Assembly (NCBI GenBank): GCA_963760735.1
Contig: CAVXEB010000007.1
Span: 620,001 to 684,000, forward strand
Reading direction: 5' to 3'
DNA: 64,000 nt
Origin: CF-46 sp963760735
Lineage (GTDB): Bacteria; Chloroflexota; Limnocylindria; Limnocylindrales; CSP1-4
Shown here: piece after piece, positions 1-8,649 of the stretch
Layout: each line of letters starts with the position of its first letter
Numbering within the stretch: position 1 is the first letter of the stretch
Program-made: the position numbers and the translations under genes
The notes under the pieces: generated by a model
What the model was told of the DNA's origin: nothing
Databases searched by the model: none
Seen by the model: only the letters and a program-made list of their open reading frames with translations

Positions 1-1290
1 GCCCGGGGCGTTCTGGAGGATCGCGTCGAGCGCCTGGCCGTTCTCGGACATGTCGACGCCCTTCACGAAGACCGCCGCCATCCCGCACTGGTCGGTGTCG
101 AGGATGAACTTCTCGTAGCCCACGGTCAGCCCGCCCTCGAGCCAGCCCGCCGCATGGAGGACGAAGTTGACCCCGCCGAGGATCGTCGGGCCGAACGTGG
201 CCGCGCTCTCGTACGCGGCCTGGGCATCCGGGATCTTGGACGCGCAGAGGTTGCCGCCGGAGCGGAACGGGACGCCGAGCCGGCGCGCCAGCGAGGCCAT
301 GACGAAGAGGACGAGCGCGGGCTCCGGGGTGCCGAATGTCGGAGCGCCCGATTGCATCGAGATCGAGCTGGCGAACGAGCCCAGGACGACCGGGGCGCCG
401 GGGCGGACGAGCTGGACGAACGCCATCCCGCCCATCGCCTCGGCCAGCGTCTGGGCGCAGACCCCGGCTGCGGTCACCGGCGCCATCGCCCCGGCGAGGA
501 TGAACGGCGTGAGGAGGGTCGCCTGGTTCGCCTCGGCGTAGGCCCGCGCCGCGCCGAGCATCGTCGCGTCCCAGACGAGCGGCGAGTTCGCGTTGATCAG
601 GGACAGGACCACCGGGTGGGTCTCGAGGTACTCCGCCCCGAAGGCGATCCGCGCCATCTCGACGGTGTCGCGGGCGCGCTCCGGCGCAGTCACGGACCCC
701 ATGAACGGCTTGTCGCTGTAGCGGATGTGCGAATAGACCATGTCGAGGTGGCGCTTGTTGACCGGGACGTCGACCGGCTCGCAGACCGTGCCGCCGCTGT
801 GGTGGAGATGCGGGCTCAGGTAGGTGAGCTTCACCAGGTTCCGGAAGTCCTCGATCGTTCCGTAGCGCCGGCCGTTGTCGAGGTCCCGGACGAACGGCGA
901 GCCGTAGTTCGGGGCGAAGACGGTGTGCATCCCGCCGATCTCGACGTTGTTCGCTTCGTTGCGGGCGTACTGGGTGAACTGGCGGGGAGCGGTCGCCTGG
1001 ACGATCCGGCGGGCAAGCCCTTCCGGAAAGCGGACCCGCTCGCCCTCGACGTCGGCGCCGGCATCCTCCAGGAGCCGGAGCGCGTCGGCGTCGCCGCGGA
1101 ACTCCAGCCCGACCTTCTCGAGGATCGTGTCGGCGTTCGCCTCGATCGTCGAGAGGCCCTCGTCGCTCAGGACCTCGAACGGGGCGAGCGTCCGGGTGAG
1201 GAACGGCTCGCGGGCGAACTGGGCATGGAGACGGGCCGCGCGCCGGGCGTCGCGTCCGCCCGATCGCCGGGGGCTGCTGTCGACGGTCAT
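1..1290 (-). CDS. MttB-family methylamine/betaine methyltransferase, 3' part beyond the window
   Basis: Corrinoid-dependent methyltransferase that would move a methyl group from a quaternary or tertiary amine onto the corrinoid protein encoded at 5526-6218. Glycine betaine is the best guess for substrate, from context only. 430 codons are visible, and conserved MttB-type stretches GAPTFGTPEPAL and KIPDAQAAYESA lie near residues 310-365. There is no in-frame TAG, so the visible part fits the non-pyrrolysine branch of the family. The ATG at 1290 overlaps a TGA of the preceding gene (ATGA), which favours this start. The same frame is, however, also open into the upstream activator gene, so the boundary is not certain. 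It is the last visible gene of the minus-strand methyl-transfer operon. Family call firm; substrate inferred. Confidence 0.9.
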   Translation of the reverse strand, partial: MTVDSSPRRSGGRDARRAARLHAQFAREPFLTRTLAPFEVLSDEGLSTIEANADTILEKVGLEFRGDADALRLLEDAGADVEGERVRFPEGLARRIVQATAPRQFTQYARNEANNVEIGGMHTVFAPNYGSPFVRDLDNGRRYGTIEDFRNLVKLTYLSPHLHHSGGTVCEPVDVPVNKRHLDMVYSHIRYSDKPFMGSVTAPERARDTVEMARIAFGAEYLETHPVVLSLINANSPLVWDATMLGAARAYAEANQATLLTPFILAGAMAPVTAAGVCAQTLAEAMGGMAFVQLVRPGAPVVLGSFASSISMQSGAPTFGTPEPALVLFVMASLARRLGVPFRSGGNLCASKIPDAQAAYESAATFGPTILGGVNFVLHAAGWLEGGLTVGYEKFILDTDQCGMAAVFVKGVDMSENGQALDAILQNAPG

Positions 1291-3333
1291 CGGTTCTCCT
1301 CGGCGATGCTCATGGCCGCACGCTCGGCGGCCCGGACGGTCGGTGCGGCGGCCGCCGCCGGTCGAGTTCGCGCCGCGTTCCGGCAGCGCGACCACCGCCG
1401 ACAGGTGGGTCGACGGCGCCGTCCGGTGGGGGAACGCCATCGCGTCGACGAAGTGCTCCTGGAACCGCGGCTCGACCGCTGTCTCGATCTTCTCCACACG
1501 GCGCACGACGCCCTCGATCTCCGCGCGGGCTGCGGCGCTCAGGAGGGCGATGAGCGCTCCCGTGCCGGCGGCGTTGCCGGCCGCCTTGACGTGGTCGAGC
1601 GGGGCATCCGGGACCAGTCCGAGCACCATCGCGTGGAACGGGTCGATCTGGCTGCCGAACGCGCCGGCCAGGCGGACCTCGTCGACGGCCTCGATCCCGG
1701 CGTGGTCCATGAGCAGGCGCACCCCGGCGTAGAGGGCGGCCTTGGCGAGCTGGATCGCCCGGACGTCGTTCTGGGTGACGGCGATCCGGAGCCGGCCGTC
1801 GGAGCCGTCGTGGAGGACGTAGCTGAACGTCCGGCCCTCGGCGACGACGCGCGGCGTGCGCGCGGCGAGCGACCCGTCGACGATCCCGTCCGGGGTCACG
1901 ATGCCGGCGAGAAACAGCTCGGCGATCACCTCGACGATCCCGGATCCGCAGATCCCGGTGATCCCGGTGTCGGCCGTGGCGTCGGCGAAGCCAGGCTCGT
2001 CCGACCAGAGCTCGGAGCCGATCACCCGGAACCGCGGCTCCAGCGTCTCCCGGTCGATCCGGACACGCTCGATCGCGCCGGGTGCGGCGCGCTGGCCGGA
2101 GCTGATCTGGGCACCCTCGAAGGCCGGTCCGGTCGGCGACGACGCGGCCAGGAGGAACCAGCGGTTCCCGAGGACGATCTCGGCGTTCGTCCCGACGTCG
2201 ACGACGAGCTCCACCACCTCGGACTCGTGCGGCGTCTCAGCGAGGATCACGCCGGCGGTGTCGGCCCCGACGTGGCCGGCGATGCACGGCAGGAAGTAGG
2301 CCCGGGCGCCCGGATGGGTCGTGAGGTCGAGCTCACTCGCGCGGACCGTGACCGACCGATCCGTGGCGAGGGCGAATGGCGCCGAGCCGAGGGGGATCGG
2401 GTCGATGCCGAGGACGAGGTGGTGCATGATCGGGTTGCCGACGATCGCGAGCTCGAGGATTGCGTCGCGCTTGATCCCGGCCCGCATCGCAAGCTGGGCG
2501 AGCAGCCCGTTCAGCGCCGAGCGGACGGCCGCCGTCATCTCGGCGGCACCGCCGTCGTTCATCATCGCGTAGCTGACCCGGCTCATCAGGTCCTCGCCGA
2601 AGCGGATCTGCGGGTTCATCGCGCCGGCGCTCGCGAGGACCTCGCCGGTCTCCAGGTCGGCGAGATGGCCGGCAATCGTCGTCGAGCCCACGTCGATCGC
2701 GACGCCGAACGCACGGTCGTGGAGACCCGGCCAGACGCCGGTGATCGTCTGGCGGTCGTGGACCGCAACGGTGACGCCGAACTTCCCGGCCTCGAGGGCC
2801 GGCTGGAGCGCCCGGATCACCGCGAGATCCGCCTCGAGGTCGCGGATGTCCCATTCCCGCGCAAGGGCCTCCTGGAGACGGAAGAGGTCGCCGGACGGCG
2901 AGGCCAGCTGGGGCGGCTCGACCTCGACGTAGTGGAGCCGAACGACCGGGTCGAGGTGGAACTCGCGGACGTCGAGGCCCTTCCGGACGACCTGTCGATA
3001 GACCTGGCTCTCGGGCGGCACGTCGATCACCACGTCGCCGCGGAGATGCGCGGCGCAGGCGAGGCGCCGGTCGTGGTCCAGGCCCTTGCTCTCGCGATAC
3101 GCCGCCTCGATCGACCCGAACGGGGTCAGGTGGTCCGCGGCGGAGACAATCCCGTGCTTCGCGAACTCGCCGATCCCCTGCTCGACCTGGCACCGGCCGC
3201 AGATCCCGCGGCCGCCGCAGACGGAATCGATGTCGACGCCGAGCTTCCGACCCGCGTCGAGGACGGTCGTCCCGACCGGGAACCGGCCACGCCGGCCCGA
3301 CGGGGTGAAGATGACGAGCGGGTCGTCCGCCAC
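1287..3333 (-). CDS. ASKHA-domain/2Fe-2S corrinoid activation protein (RACo-like), frame break near its end
   Basis: Reductive activator of corrinoid proteins: an N-terminal ferredoxin domain passes electrons to restore Co(I), and the large C-terminal ASKHA domain hydrolyses ATP. The ferredoxin cysteines are in CGGRGICGRC near residues 29-38, with a further Cys in RRLACAAHL. The ASKHA core shows AIDVGSTTI and VDVGTNAEI phosphate-loop-like motifs and GICGSG. It starts at GTG 3333, 15 bases after the preceding stop and in the same frame. The C-terminus EPRFQEHFVDAMAFPH is typical, but the frame then runs on into the methyltransferase gene. A one-base shift near 1340-1380 would restore a natural alanine-rich tail ending at TGA 1287-1289. 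About 680 residues, normal for the family. Confidence 0.85.
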
Positions 3334-3348
3334 GGGCTCGGCGTCCGG

Positions 3349-4272
3349 TCAGCCGCCGAGAGCGGCGCCCGCCTCGACACCCTGGCGGCGCCGGTTGACC
3401 CGACGGCCGCCCGCCTCGCCCTCCGGCGGCGCGACCCGGAACTGGCGGATCCAGCGCGCCGCGTCCCGGTCGTTGCCCTGGAGGACGTCGGCGGCCATCA
3501 CCGCGGTCCGGACGCCTTCGGCGATCGGGTTCGTGATCGCGGAGGTGAGCCCGGACGCGATCGCCATCGCGAGGAACGCGCCGTTGATTCCCTCGCGGTT
3601 CGGCAGCCCGAAGCTGACGTTGCTCGCCCCGCAGGTCGAGTTGACGCCGAGCTCGTCGCGGAGCCGGCCGAGGATCCGGAAGACCTGACGTCCGGCGGTC
3701 GGCATCGCCCCGATCGGCATCAGGAGCGGGTCGACGATGACGTCCTCGCGAGGGATGCCGTGGTCGGCGGCGCGCTCGACGATCCGCTTCGCCACCGCGA
3801 ACCGGACGTCGGGGTCCTCGCTGATCCCGGTCTCGTCGTTGCTGATCGCGACGACCGCCGCGCCGTGCTTCTTCACCAGCGGCAGGACGCGCTCCAGGCG
3901 CTCCTCCTCACCGGTCACGCTGTTCACGAGCGCCTTGCCCTGGTAGACGGCGAGGCCGGCCTCGAGCGCCTCGACGATCGAGCTGTCGATCGACAGCGGG
4001 AGATCCGTCAGCGACTGGACGAGCTGGATCGTCCGGGCGAGGATCGCCGGCTCGTCGGCGAGCGGGATCCCGGCGTTGACGTCGAGCATGTTGGCGCCGG
4101 CCTCGACCTGGGCGATCGTGTCCCGCTCGACACGCCTGAAGTCGCCGGCCTTCATCTCCTCGGCGAGCAGCTTCCGTCCGGTCGGGTTGATCCGCTCGCC
4201 GATCACGACGAACGGCCGGTCGTCGCCGATGACGACCTCGCGCGTGGCCGACCCGACGACGGTCAGCGTCAC
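3349..4272 (-). CDS. Methyltetrahydrofolate-type corrinoid methyltransferase (dihydropteroate synthase fold)
   Basis: 307 residues of the pterin-binding TIM-barrel family (MtgA/AcsE/MtrH-like). The expected role is to take the methyl group from the methylated corrinoid protein and form 5-methyl-tetrahydrofolate. Family landmarks are VIGERINPTGRK near residue 20, GANMLDVNAG near residue 60, LSIDSS near residue 95 and STCGASNVSFGLPNR near residue 220. GTG 4272 overlaps the TGA of the upstream gene (GTGA), which decides the start. The frame is open further upstream, but that extension is low-complexity antisense-like sequence. Its place between the activator and the corrinoid protein supports the role. 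Confidence 0.92.
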   Translation of the reverse strand: MTLTVVGSATREVVIGDDRPFVVIGERINPTGRKLLAEEMKAGDFRRVERDTIAQVEAGANMLDVNAGIPLADEPAILARTIQLVQSLTDLPLSIDSSIVEALEAGLAVYQGKALVNSVTGEEERLERVLPLVKKHGAAVVAISNDETGISEDPDVRFAVAKRIVERAADHGIPREDVIVDPLLMPIGAMPTAGRQVFRILGRLRDELGVNSTCGASNVSFGLPNREGINGAFLAMAIASGLTSAITNPIAEGVRTAVMAADVLQGNDRDAARWIRQFRVAPPEGEAGGRRVNRRRQGVEAGAALGG

Positions 4273-4691
4273 GCCGGATCTCCCTCGCGGTCGGCGACGT
4301 GCGCCGGCGTGGCTTCCGCTTCCGCCCCCGCTGCCACGCCGTTGCCGTCGCGCGCGCCCTTCTGGGTCTCGTCGTGGGCCGGCGCCAGGGCCGGACCCCC
4401 CTCGACGCCGCCGCTCTGGATCAGCGCGGCGAGGCGGTGCTTGTCGTACTCGGCTTCGAGCCGGTTCGACTCCGCGGTCACCTCTGCCTCGAGGTCGTCG
4501 CCGCAGCCACGGGCGACCTTCCGCCACTCCTCGATGTAGTCGTTGTACGTCCGCTTGCCGGCCCGGCTGGCCGCCTTGTCGATCGCGACCTGGAAGCGGG
4601 GATGGAGCACGACCTTGCTCGCCCGTCGGCCGTCGCGCGCGAGGACCTGGGCCGGGATGTCGCGCCACCAGATCACGGTGAGCGTGGCCAT
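4269..4691 (-). CDS. 'Virulence factor' domain protein (PF13769-like) of the methyl-transfer operon
   Basis: 140 residues. The N-terminal half (TVIWWRDIPAQVLAR, then KVVLHPRFQVAID and TYNDYIEEWRK) matches the small domain misnamed 'virulence factor'. As I recall, it is repeatedly found beside methyltetrahydrofolate:corrinoid methyltransferases in betaine-degrading bacteria. The C-terminal 45 residues are Ala/Glu/Gly-rich and look disordered. Both ends overlap neighbours by a few bases, so it is translationally coupled in the operon. Biochemical role unknown; a structural or accessory part of the methyltransferase is a guess. Confidence 0.75.
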   Translation of the reverse strand: MATLTVIWWRDIPAQVLARDGRRASKVVLHPRFQVAIDKAASRAGKRTYNDYIEEWRKVARGCGDDLEAEVTAESNRLEAEYDKHRLAALIQSGGVEGGPALAPAHDETQKGARDGNGVAAGAEAEATPAHVADREGDPA

Positions 4692-5320
4692 CAGTGCGGT
4701 GCCGCCGTTCGCGCCCAGATCTCGATCGGCGAGGCCAGGTGTCGGACGCCGGTCGGGCGGTGCTCGAATGCGAGGCCAAGGCGGTCGGCGGCCCGGCGGG
4801 CCATCGCGAGCAGGTCGGGATCGTCGGTCTGGGACAGGTAGACGACCCGGGTGTAGTGAGCGAAGTAGGTCGCCAGGAGCTCCGGGTGGCGGTCGATGCC
4901 GAGGCCGCGGATCACGAGGCGCTCGAAGTTGCGGGCGAGGAAGTCTGTGAGCCAGAACGTCCCGGGCTCCGCGTCGGCCATCGTGGCGAACGTCGCGCTG
5001 CCCGCGAACACCTCGTAGCAGTGGGCGCCCGGAAGGCGCTCGACCCCCTCGTCGGCGAGGACGGGATCGAGGAGGCCGCCCGTGCCGCAGTCGGCGTAGG
5101 CGACGAAGATTCGCTCGTGGCCGTCGGCGCGAGCTTCGCGGATCCGGCGGCGGACGGCGCCCGGGATCCCGCCGGGTCGGTTGTGCAGGTCCGGGGAGAG
5201 GCAGGCGACCTCGAGGCCCGGGATCCGCTCGGCAACGGCGAGCAGCTCGCGCGCGAGCGCGCCGCAGCCGATGACGAGGGCCTTCGGGGCGGTGACGCCG
5301 GCGTCGGCCCTGGGCCGCAT
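4691..5320 (-). CDS. DUF1638 protein
   Basis: 209 residues from ATG 5320. The N-terminus KALVIGCGALARELLAV is a Rossmann-like start. It is followed by RIFVAYADCGTGG, with conserved Cys and Asp, and by HCYEVFAG, all typical of DUF1638. The family is found in operons for corrinoid-dependent methylamine metabolism; its activity is unknown. Its TGA shares one base with the ATG of the next gene (TGATG). Upstream GTG starts are possible, but the upstream extension is not conserved-looking. Moderately sure of the start. Confidence 0.8.
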   Translation of the reverse strand: MRPRADAGVTAPKALVIGCGALARELLAVAERIPGLEVACLSPDLHNRPGGIPGAVRRRIREARADGHERIFVAYADCGTGGLLDPVLADEGVERLPGAHCYEVFAGSATFATMADAEPGTFWLTDFLARNFERLVIRGLGIDRHPELLATYFAHYTRVVYLSQTDDPDLLAMARRAADRLGLAFEHRPTGVRHLASPIEIWARTAAPH

Positions 5321-5525
5321 CGGCCCGCCAGGATGACCCCCATCGCTATTTCCCGGGCCACGGGCCGGATTGGAGGCATCCGCCCGGGTGGAACGTGCTC
5401 GACCGAGCGTGGTTTCAATGGTCGAGGCCGTTTCCGCGTCTTCTTGTCGGCCCACTACCCCGTCGGATAACGATGCGGCTGGTATCCCGGGAGCCTGGGG
5501 CGACGGAACGCGCGCCGGTCCGGCG
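5321..5525 (-). other. Intergenic gap inside the methyl-transfer operon
   Basis: 205 bases between the corrinoid protein stop and the DUF1638 start. I see no open gene with good codon use, no cobalamin-box-like sequence and no strong hairpin. It is the only sizeable gap in an otherwise tightly packed operon, so an internal promoter or processing site is possible. Confidence 0.4.
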
Positions 5526-6218
5526 CTACGCCGCGGCACGGCGCTCGTCGATGAGGCGGCGGGCCGTCTCGGCGGCGACCCCGGCATCGCGGCAGTAGGC
5601 GTCCGCCCCGACGGCCATCCCGAACTCCTCGTTGAGCGGCGCGCCACCGACGAGGACGATGTAGTCGTCGCGGATGCCGCGATCCTTGAGGGTCTGGATG
5701 ACGACCTTCATGTACGGCATCGTCGTCGTCAGCAGGGCGCTCATCCCGAGGATGTCGGGCTTGTGCTGCTCCAGGGCCGCGATGAACTTCTCGGCGTCGG
5801 TGTTGATCCCGAGGTCGACGACCTCGAAGCCGGCGCCCTCGAGCATCATCCCGACCAGGTTCTTGCCGATGTCGTGGATGTCGCCCTTGACCGTCCCGAT
5901 CACGACCTTGCCGACCGGCTCCGCGCCCGTCTCGGCGAGGAGCGGGCGGAGGATCTCCATGCCGGCCTTCATCGCGTTCGCGGCGAGCAGGACCTCGGGC
6001 ACGAAGAGGATGCCGTCGCGGAAGTCGATGCCGACGATCTTCATGCCGGCGACGAGCGCGTCGTCGAGGACCTTCGTCGCGGTGAAGCCGCGCCCGAGCA
6101 GGATGTTCGTCCCCTCGACGATCTCGTCCCGCATGCCGTCGTAGAGGTCGTTGTGCATCTGCTCGACGAGCTCGTCGTCGCTCAGTGCGTTGAGGTCGAT
6201 GTCCTCGTAATCCGCCAC
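5526..6218 (-). CDS. Corrinoid (B12-binding) methyl-carrier protein, MttC/MtgC-like
   Basis: 230 residues that carry the cobamide shuttling methyl groups between the MttB-family enzyme and the folate methyltransferase. An N-terminal helical cap domain (ALSDDELVEQMHNDLYDGM onward) precedes a Rossmann B12 domain with the base-off signature GDIHDIGKN near residues 107-115, where the His is the lower cobalt ligand. SALLTTTM and VGGAPLNEEF complete the domain. GTG 6218 is preceded by GGAG at about 8 bases; an in-frame ATG at 6248 lacks such a site. It is the first gene of the minus operon, directly behind the palindromes at 6262-6296. Confidence 0.93.
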   Translation of the reverse strand: MADYEDIDLNALSDDELVEQMHNDLYDGMRDEIVEGTNILLGRGFTATKVLDDALVAGMKIVGIDFRDGILFVPEVLLAANAMKAGMEILRPLLAETGAEPVGKVVIGTVKGDIHDIGKNLVGMMLEGAGFEVVDLGINTDAEKFIAALEQHKPDILGMSALLTTTMPYMKVVIQTLKDRGIRDDYIVLVGGAPLNEEFGMAVGADAYCRDAGVAAETARRLIDERRAAA

Positions 6219-6261
6219 GCGTGCCGCTCCTGACCGCCCGCCCCACACGCCATCTGTCGGG

Positions 6262-6296
6262 GTTCCACATCGTGGAACGGTACCGTATGATGGAAC
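6262..6296. promoter_or_regulatory. Two palindromic operator candidates between IclR gene and methyl-transfer operon
   Basis: GTTCCACATCGTGGAAC (6262-6278) is a perfect 7-base inverted repeat with a 3-base spacer. A second, imperfect copy, GTACCGTATGATGGAAC (6280-6296), lies 18 bases away centre to centre. IclR-family proteins often bind such pairs of short palindromes in divergent promoters. The only intergenic space between the corrinoid operon and the regulator holds both, so binding by the product of 6329-7090 is a reasonable inference. Confidence 0.6.
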
Positions 6297-6328
6297 GCAG
6301 GCCGGGAATCTAGCCCACGAGGGTGCGC

Positions 6329-7090
6329 GTGTCCAGAGTCCAGTCCATCGAACGGGCGTTTGCGGTGCTCGCCGCGTTGACCGACGGCCCCGTCGGCGTC
6401 ACCGAGGTCGCCGAGCGGGCCGACCTGCCGAAGTCGACCGCCGCCCGGATGCTGGCATCGCTCGCGGGCGAGGGCGCGGTCGAGCAGGTGCCCGGCGACA
6501 CCCGCTATCGTCTGGGTCCCCGCATCGAGTCGCTCGCGACCGCCTTCGGTGCGACCCGGAACCTGGTGACGATTGCTCGTCCCCACCTCACCGAGCTGGC
6601 GGCGGCCGTCGGCGAGGTCGCCGGGCTGTCGGTGCCCGACGGCCGCGAGGTCCATTACGTCGACCAGGTCGACGCGCCGAACCCGAACCCGGTCGGGATC
6701 CGCGACTGGACCGGCTCCCGGGTGCCGATGCATGCGGTGTCGTCCGGGCTCGTGTTCCTGGCCCATCGGCCGTCGGCGGCGGTCGAGCGGTATCTCGCGG
6801 AGCGACCGGCGGCGCTGACCGAGCGCACGGTCACCGATGCGACGGCGATCCGTGAACGGCTGCGTGCCGTCGCCTTGGCCGGCTACGCCTGGGTCCATGA
6901 CGAGTTCGCGATGGGGGTCTCGTCGGTCGCCGCGGGCATCGCGGACGCGAACGGCGAGATCGTCGCGGCGATCCACGTCCACGGCCCGACCTATCGCTTT
7001 CCGCCCGCCGGCCGCGAAGCCGCCCTCGGCATCCAGGTCGCGACGACGGCAACCCGGATCACGAAGGCTGTCCGCCAGGACGCGGGCTGA
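6329..7090 (+). CDS. IclR-family transcriptional regulator
   Basis: 253 residues. The N-terminal winged helix reads VQSIERAFAVLAALTDGPVG, then the recognition-helix region DLPKSTAARMLASL. The C-terminal GAF-like effector domain follows, ending with the typical VAAIHVHGPTYRF segment. GTG 6329 has ACGAGG six bases upstream; the GTG at 6323 sits too close to it. The gene is divergent from the corrinoid methyltransferase operon, so it is the likely local regulator, responding perhaps to betaine or a breakdown product (inferred). Confidence 0.92.
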   Translation: MSRVQSIERAFAVLAALTDGPVGVTEVAERADLPKSTAARMLASLAGEGAVEQVPGDTRYRLGPRIESLATAFGATRNLVTIARPHLTELAAAVGEVAGLSVPDGREVHYVDQVDAPNPNPVGIRDWTGSRVPMHAVSSGLVFLAHRPSAAVERYLAERPAALTERTVTDATAIRERLRAVALAGYAWVHDEFAMGVSSVAAGIADANGEIVAAIHVHGPTYRFPPAGREAALGIQVATTATRITKAVRQDAG

Positions 7091-7294
7091 TCCTGAGGAG
7101 GTCGCCCAGCCGTCCCCCGAGGACGACGTCGGTCGACCACGGCGCGATGCCGACGTCGGACGGCCAGACCGGGCAGGGAGCGTGGCATCGGGATCGATCC
7201 GGACCACCGAGCGGCCGATCTCGATCCCGGCTCGGAGGACGCGAACCTCGACCTGCGTCGCCGTCACGGAGGCGGTGCCGCTCACGTGGACCAT
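7059..7294 (-). pseudogene. Small gene with apparent frame break, 3' end overlapping the IclR gene
   Basis: A strong ribosome site, GGAGGAACG, stands directly before ATG 7294. The first 40 codons (MVHVSGTASVTATQVEVRVL, then an EIGRSVVRIDPDATLP segment) have GC-rich third positions. After about position 7180 the coding signal moves to the other frame (VWPSDVGIAPWSTDVVLGG and on) and stops at 7059. A product of about 77 residues results if one base is corrected. No family recognised. Either a sequencing indel or a decayed gene. Confidence 0.4.
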
Positions 7295-7401
7295 CGTTCC
7301 TCCGGTGGGGATCCCGCTTCGTCACCCACGTCAACGGCCCGGGCCCGCGCGGCGTGGTCGTGGACGCGCAGCGGAACCAGACGACCGAGACGGTCACGCC
7401 G

Positions 7402-8649
7402 TCATCTGCCCAGGCCGCGGCCCTTCTCGAACACGAGCTGGAGGTCCTGTGTGATGCCCGTCGCGAAGCCCGCCTCGCTGATCGAAAGGTAGTAGTCCCA
7501 CATCCGGATGAAGCGCTCGTCGAAGCCCATCGACCGGACCTCGTCGAGGTGCGCGACGAACGCGGACCGCCAGGCACGCAAGGTGAGGACGTAGCTCGCA
7601 GCGATGTCGTCGACCTGACGCACGAGGAGCCGCGTGCCGCGCAGCGATCGCTCGATCGCCGCCAGCGATGGCAACACCCCGCCCGGGAAGATGTACGTCT
7701 GGATCCAGTTGGCGCTGCGGAGCTGGCGTTCGTAGGAGACGTCGGGAAAGCAGATGACCTGCACGCTCAGCCGCCCGCCGGGCCGGAGCACGCGGTCGCA
7801 CGCCTCGAAGTACGTCGGGAGGTATTCGGCGCCCACGGCCTCGAGCATCTCGATCGAAACGATGGCATCAAAGGTCCCGTTCAGGTCGCGGTAGTCGCAC
7901 AGCTCGACATTCACGCGGTCGGCCAGGCCGGCCGCTCGGACCCGCTCGGTCGCCAGCGCATGCTGGGCCGGTGAGATCGTGACGGTCGTCACCCGGCAGC
8001 CGAGCTCGCCGGCGGCGTAGAGGGCGAAGCCGCCCCAGCCCGTGCCGATCTCCAGCACGTGCTCGCCGCCCGCGATCCCGGCGCGTTCGGCCATCACCGC
8101 GTACTTGCGCCGCTGGGCGTCGGCCAGGGACAGGCCGGGCCGATCGAACACCGCGCTCGAGTAGGTCATGGTCTCGTCGAGGAACAGGCGATAGAAGTCG
8201 TTGCCGAGGTCGTAGTGCGCTTCGATGTTGCGGCGACTGCCGGCAGGCGTGTTGCGCCGCGCCCGATGGACGAGGGTGTGTCGCCAGCGCCGTGGCGCTC
8301 GCCACCAGCCCTCGGGCATCGCGAGCGCCTCGCGGTTGCGCGCGGCGACCGCGAGCAGCGCCGGCAGGTCCGGGCTGGACCACAGCCCGTCCACATAGGC
8401 CTCGCCGGCACCGACCTCGCCGCCGAGCAGCATTCGCATCGCGGCCGCTGCGTCGTGGACGCGGACCTCGCCGACGTCGAGGGAGGCCGGATCGCCGAAC
8501 GTTCGGAGCGAGCCGTCGGGGAGGACGACCGACACGCGGCCGGTATGGATCCGCGACGCAGCGACGAGCATCGCGCGGACGGCCGCCTCCTCCACGATCC
8601 GTCCGACACCGGCCGGGCCGCGCCGGCCGACAGCGACACGCGTGCTCAT
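7402..8649 (-). CDS. cfa: Cyclopropane-fatty-acyl-phospholipid synthase family methyltransferase
   Basis: 415 residues. It is a SAM-dependent enzyme that would methylate unsaturated acyl chains of membrane phospholipids. NIEAHYDLGNDFYRLFLDE near residue 145 is the family substrate/SAM motif, followed by VLEIGTGWGGFALYA (SAM-binding loop) and IVSIEMLEAVG. The N-terminal 100 residues form the small lipid-binding domain. The start ATG 8649 overlaps the stop of the DUF1365 gene. Cfa-like, DUF1365 and FAD-oxidoreductase genes commonly travel together in light/singlet-oxygen regulons. A furan or other modified fatty acid is therefore possible instead of a cyclopropane. Confidence 0.92.
   Translation of the reverse strand: MSTRVAVGRRGPAGVGRIVEEAAVRAMLVAASRIHTGRVSVVLPDGSLRTFGDPASLDVGEVRVHDAAAAMRMLLGGEVGAGEAYVDGLWSSPDLPALLAVAARNREALAMPEGWWRAPRRWRHTLVHRARRNTPAGSRRNIEAHYDLGNDFYRLFLDETMTYSSAVFDRPGLSLADAQRRKYAVMAERAGIAGGEHVLEIGTGWGGFALYAAGELGCRVTTVTISPAQHALATERVRAAGLADRVNVELCDYRDLNGTFDAIVSIEMLEAVGAEYLPTYFEACDRVLRPGGRLSVQVICFPDVSYERQLRSANWIQTYIFPGGVLPSLAAIERSLRGTRLLVRQVDDIAASYVLTLRAWRSAFVAHLDEVRSMGFDERFIRMWDYYLSISEAGFATGITQDLQLVFEKGRGLGR

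Noticed and set aside
1..1290. Pyrrolysine-containing MttB
   Set aside because: No in-frame TAG in the visible 430 codons and no pyl genes in the window; the missing 3' part cannot be judged.
154..4539. Very long plus-strand open frame opposite the methyl-transfer operon
   Set aside because: It is antisense to well-recognised genes and reads as Arg/Asp/Glu/Gly-rich sequence with no domain, as expected in high-GC DNA.
5321..6328. Cobalamin riboswitch for the corrinoid operon
   Set aside because: No B12-box-like conserved sequence seen in the leader or in the 205-base gap; the leader is short and filled by palindromes.
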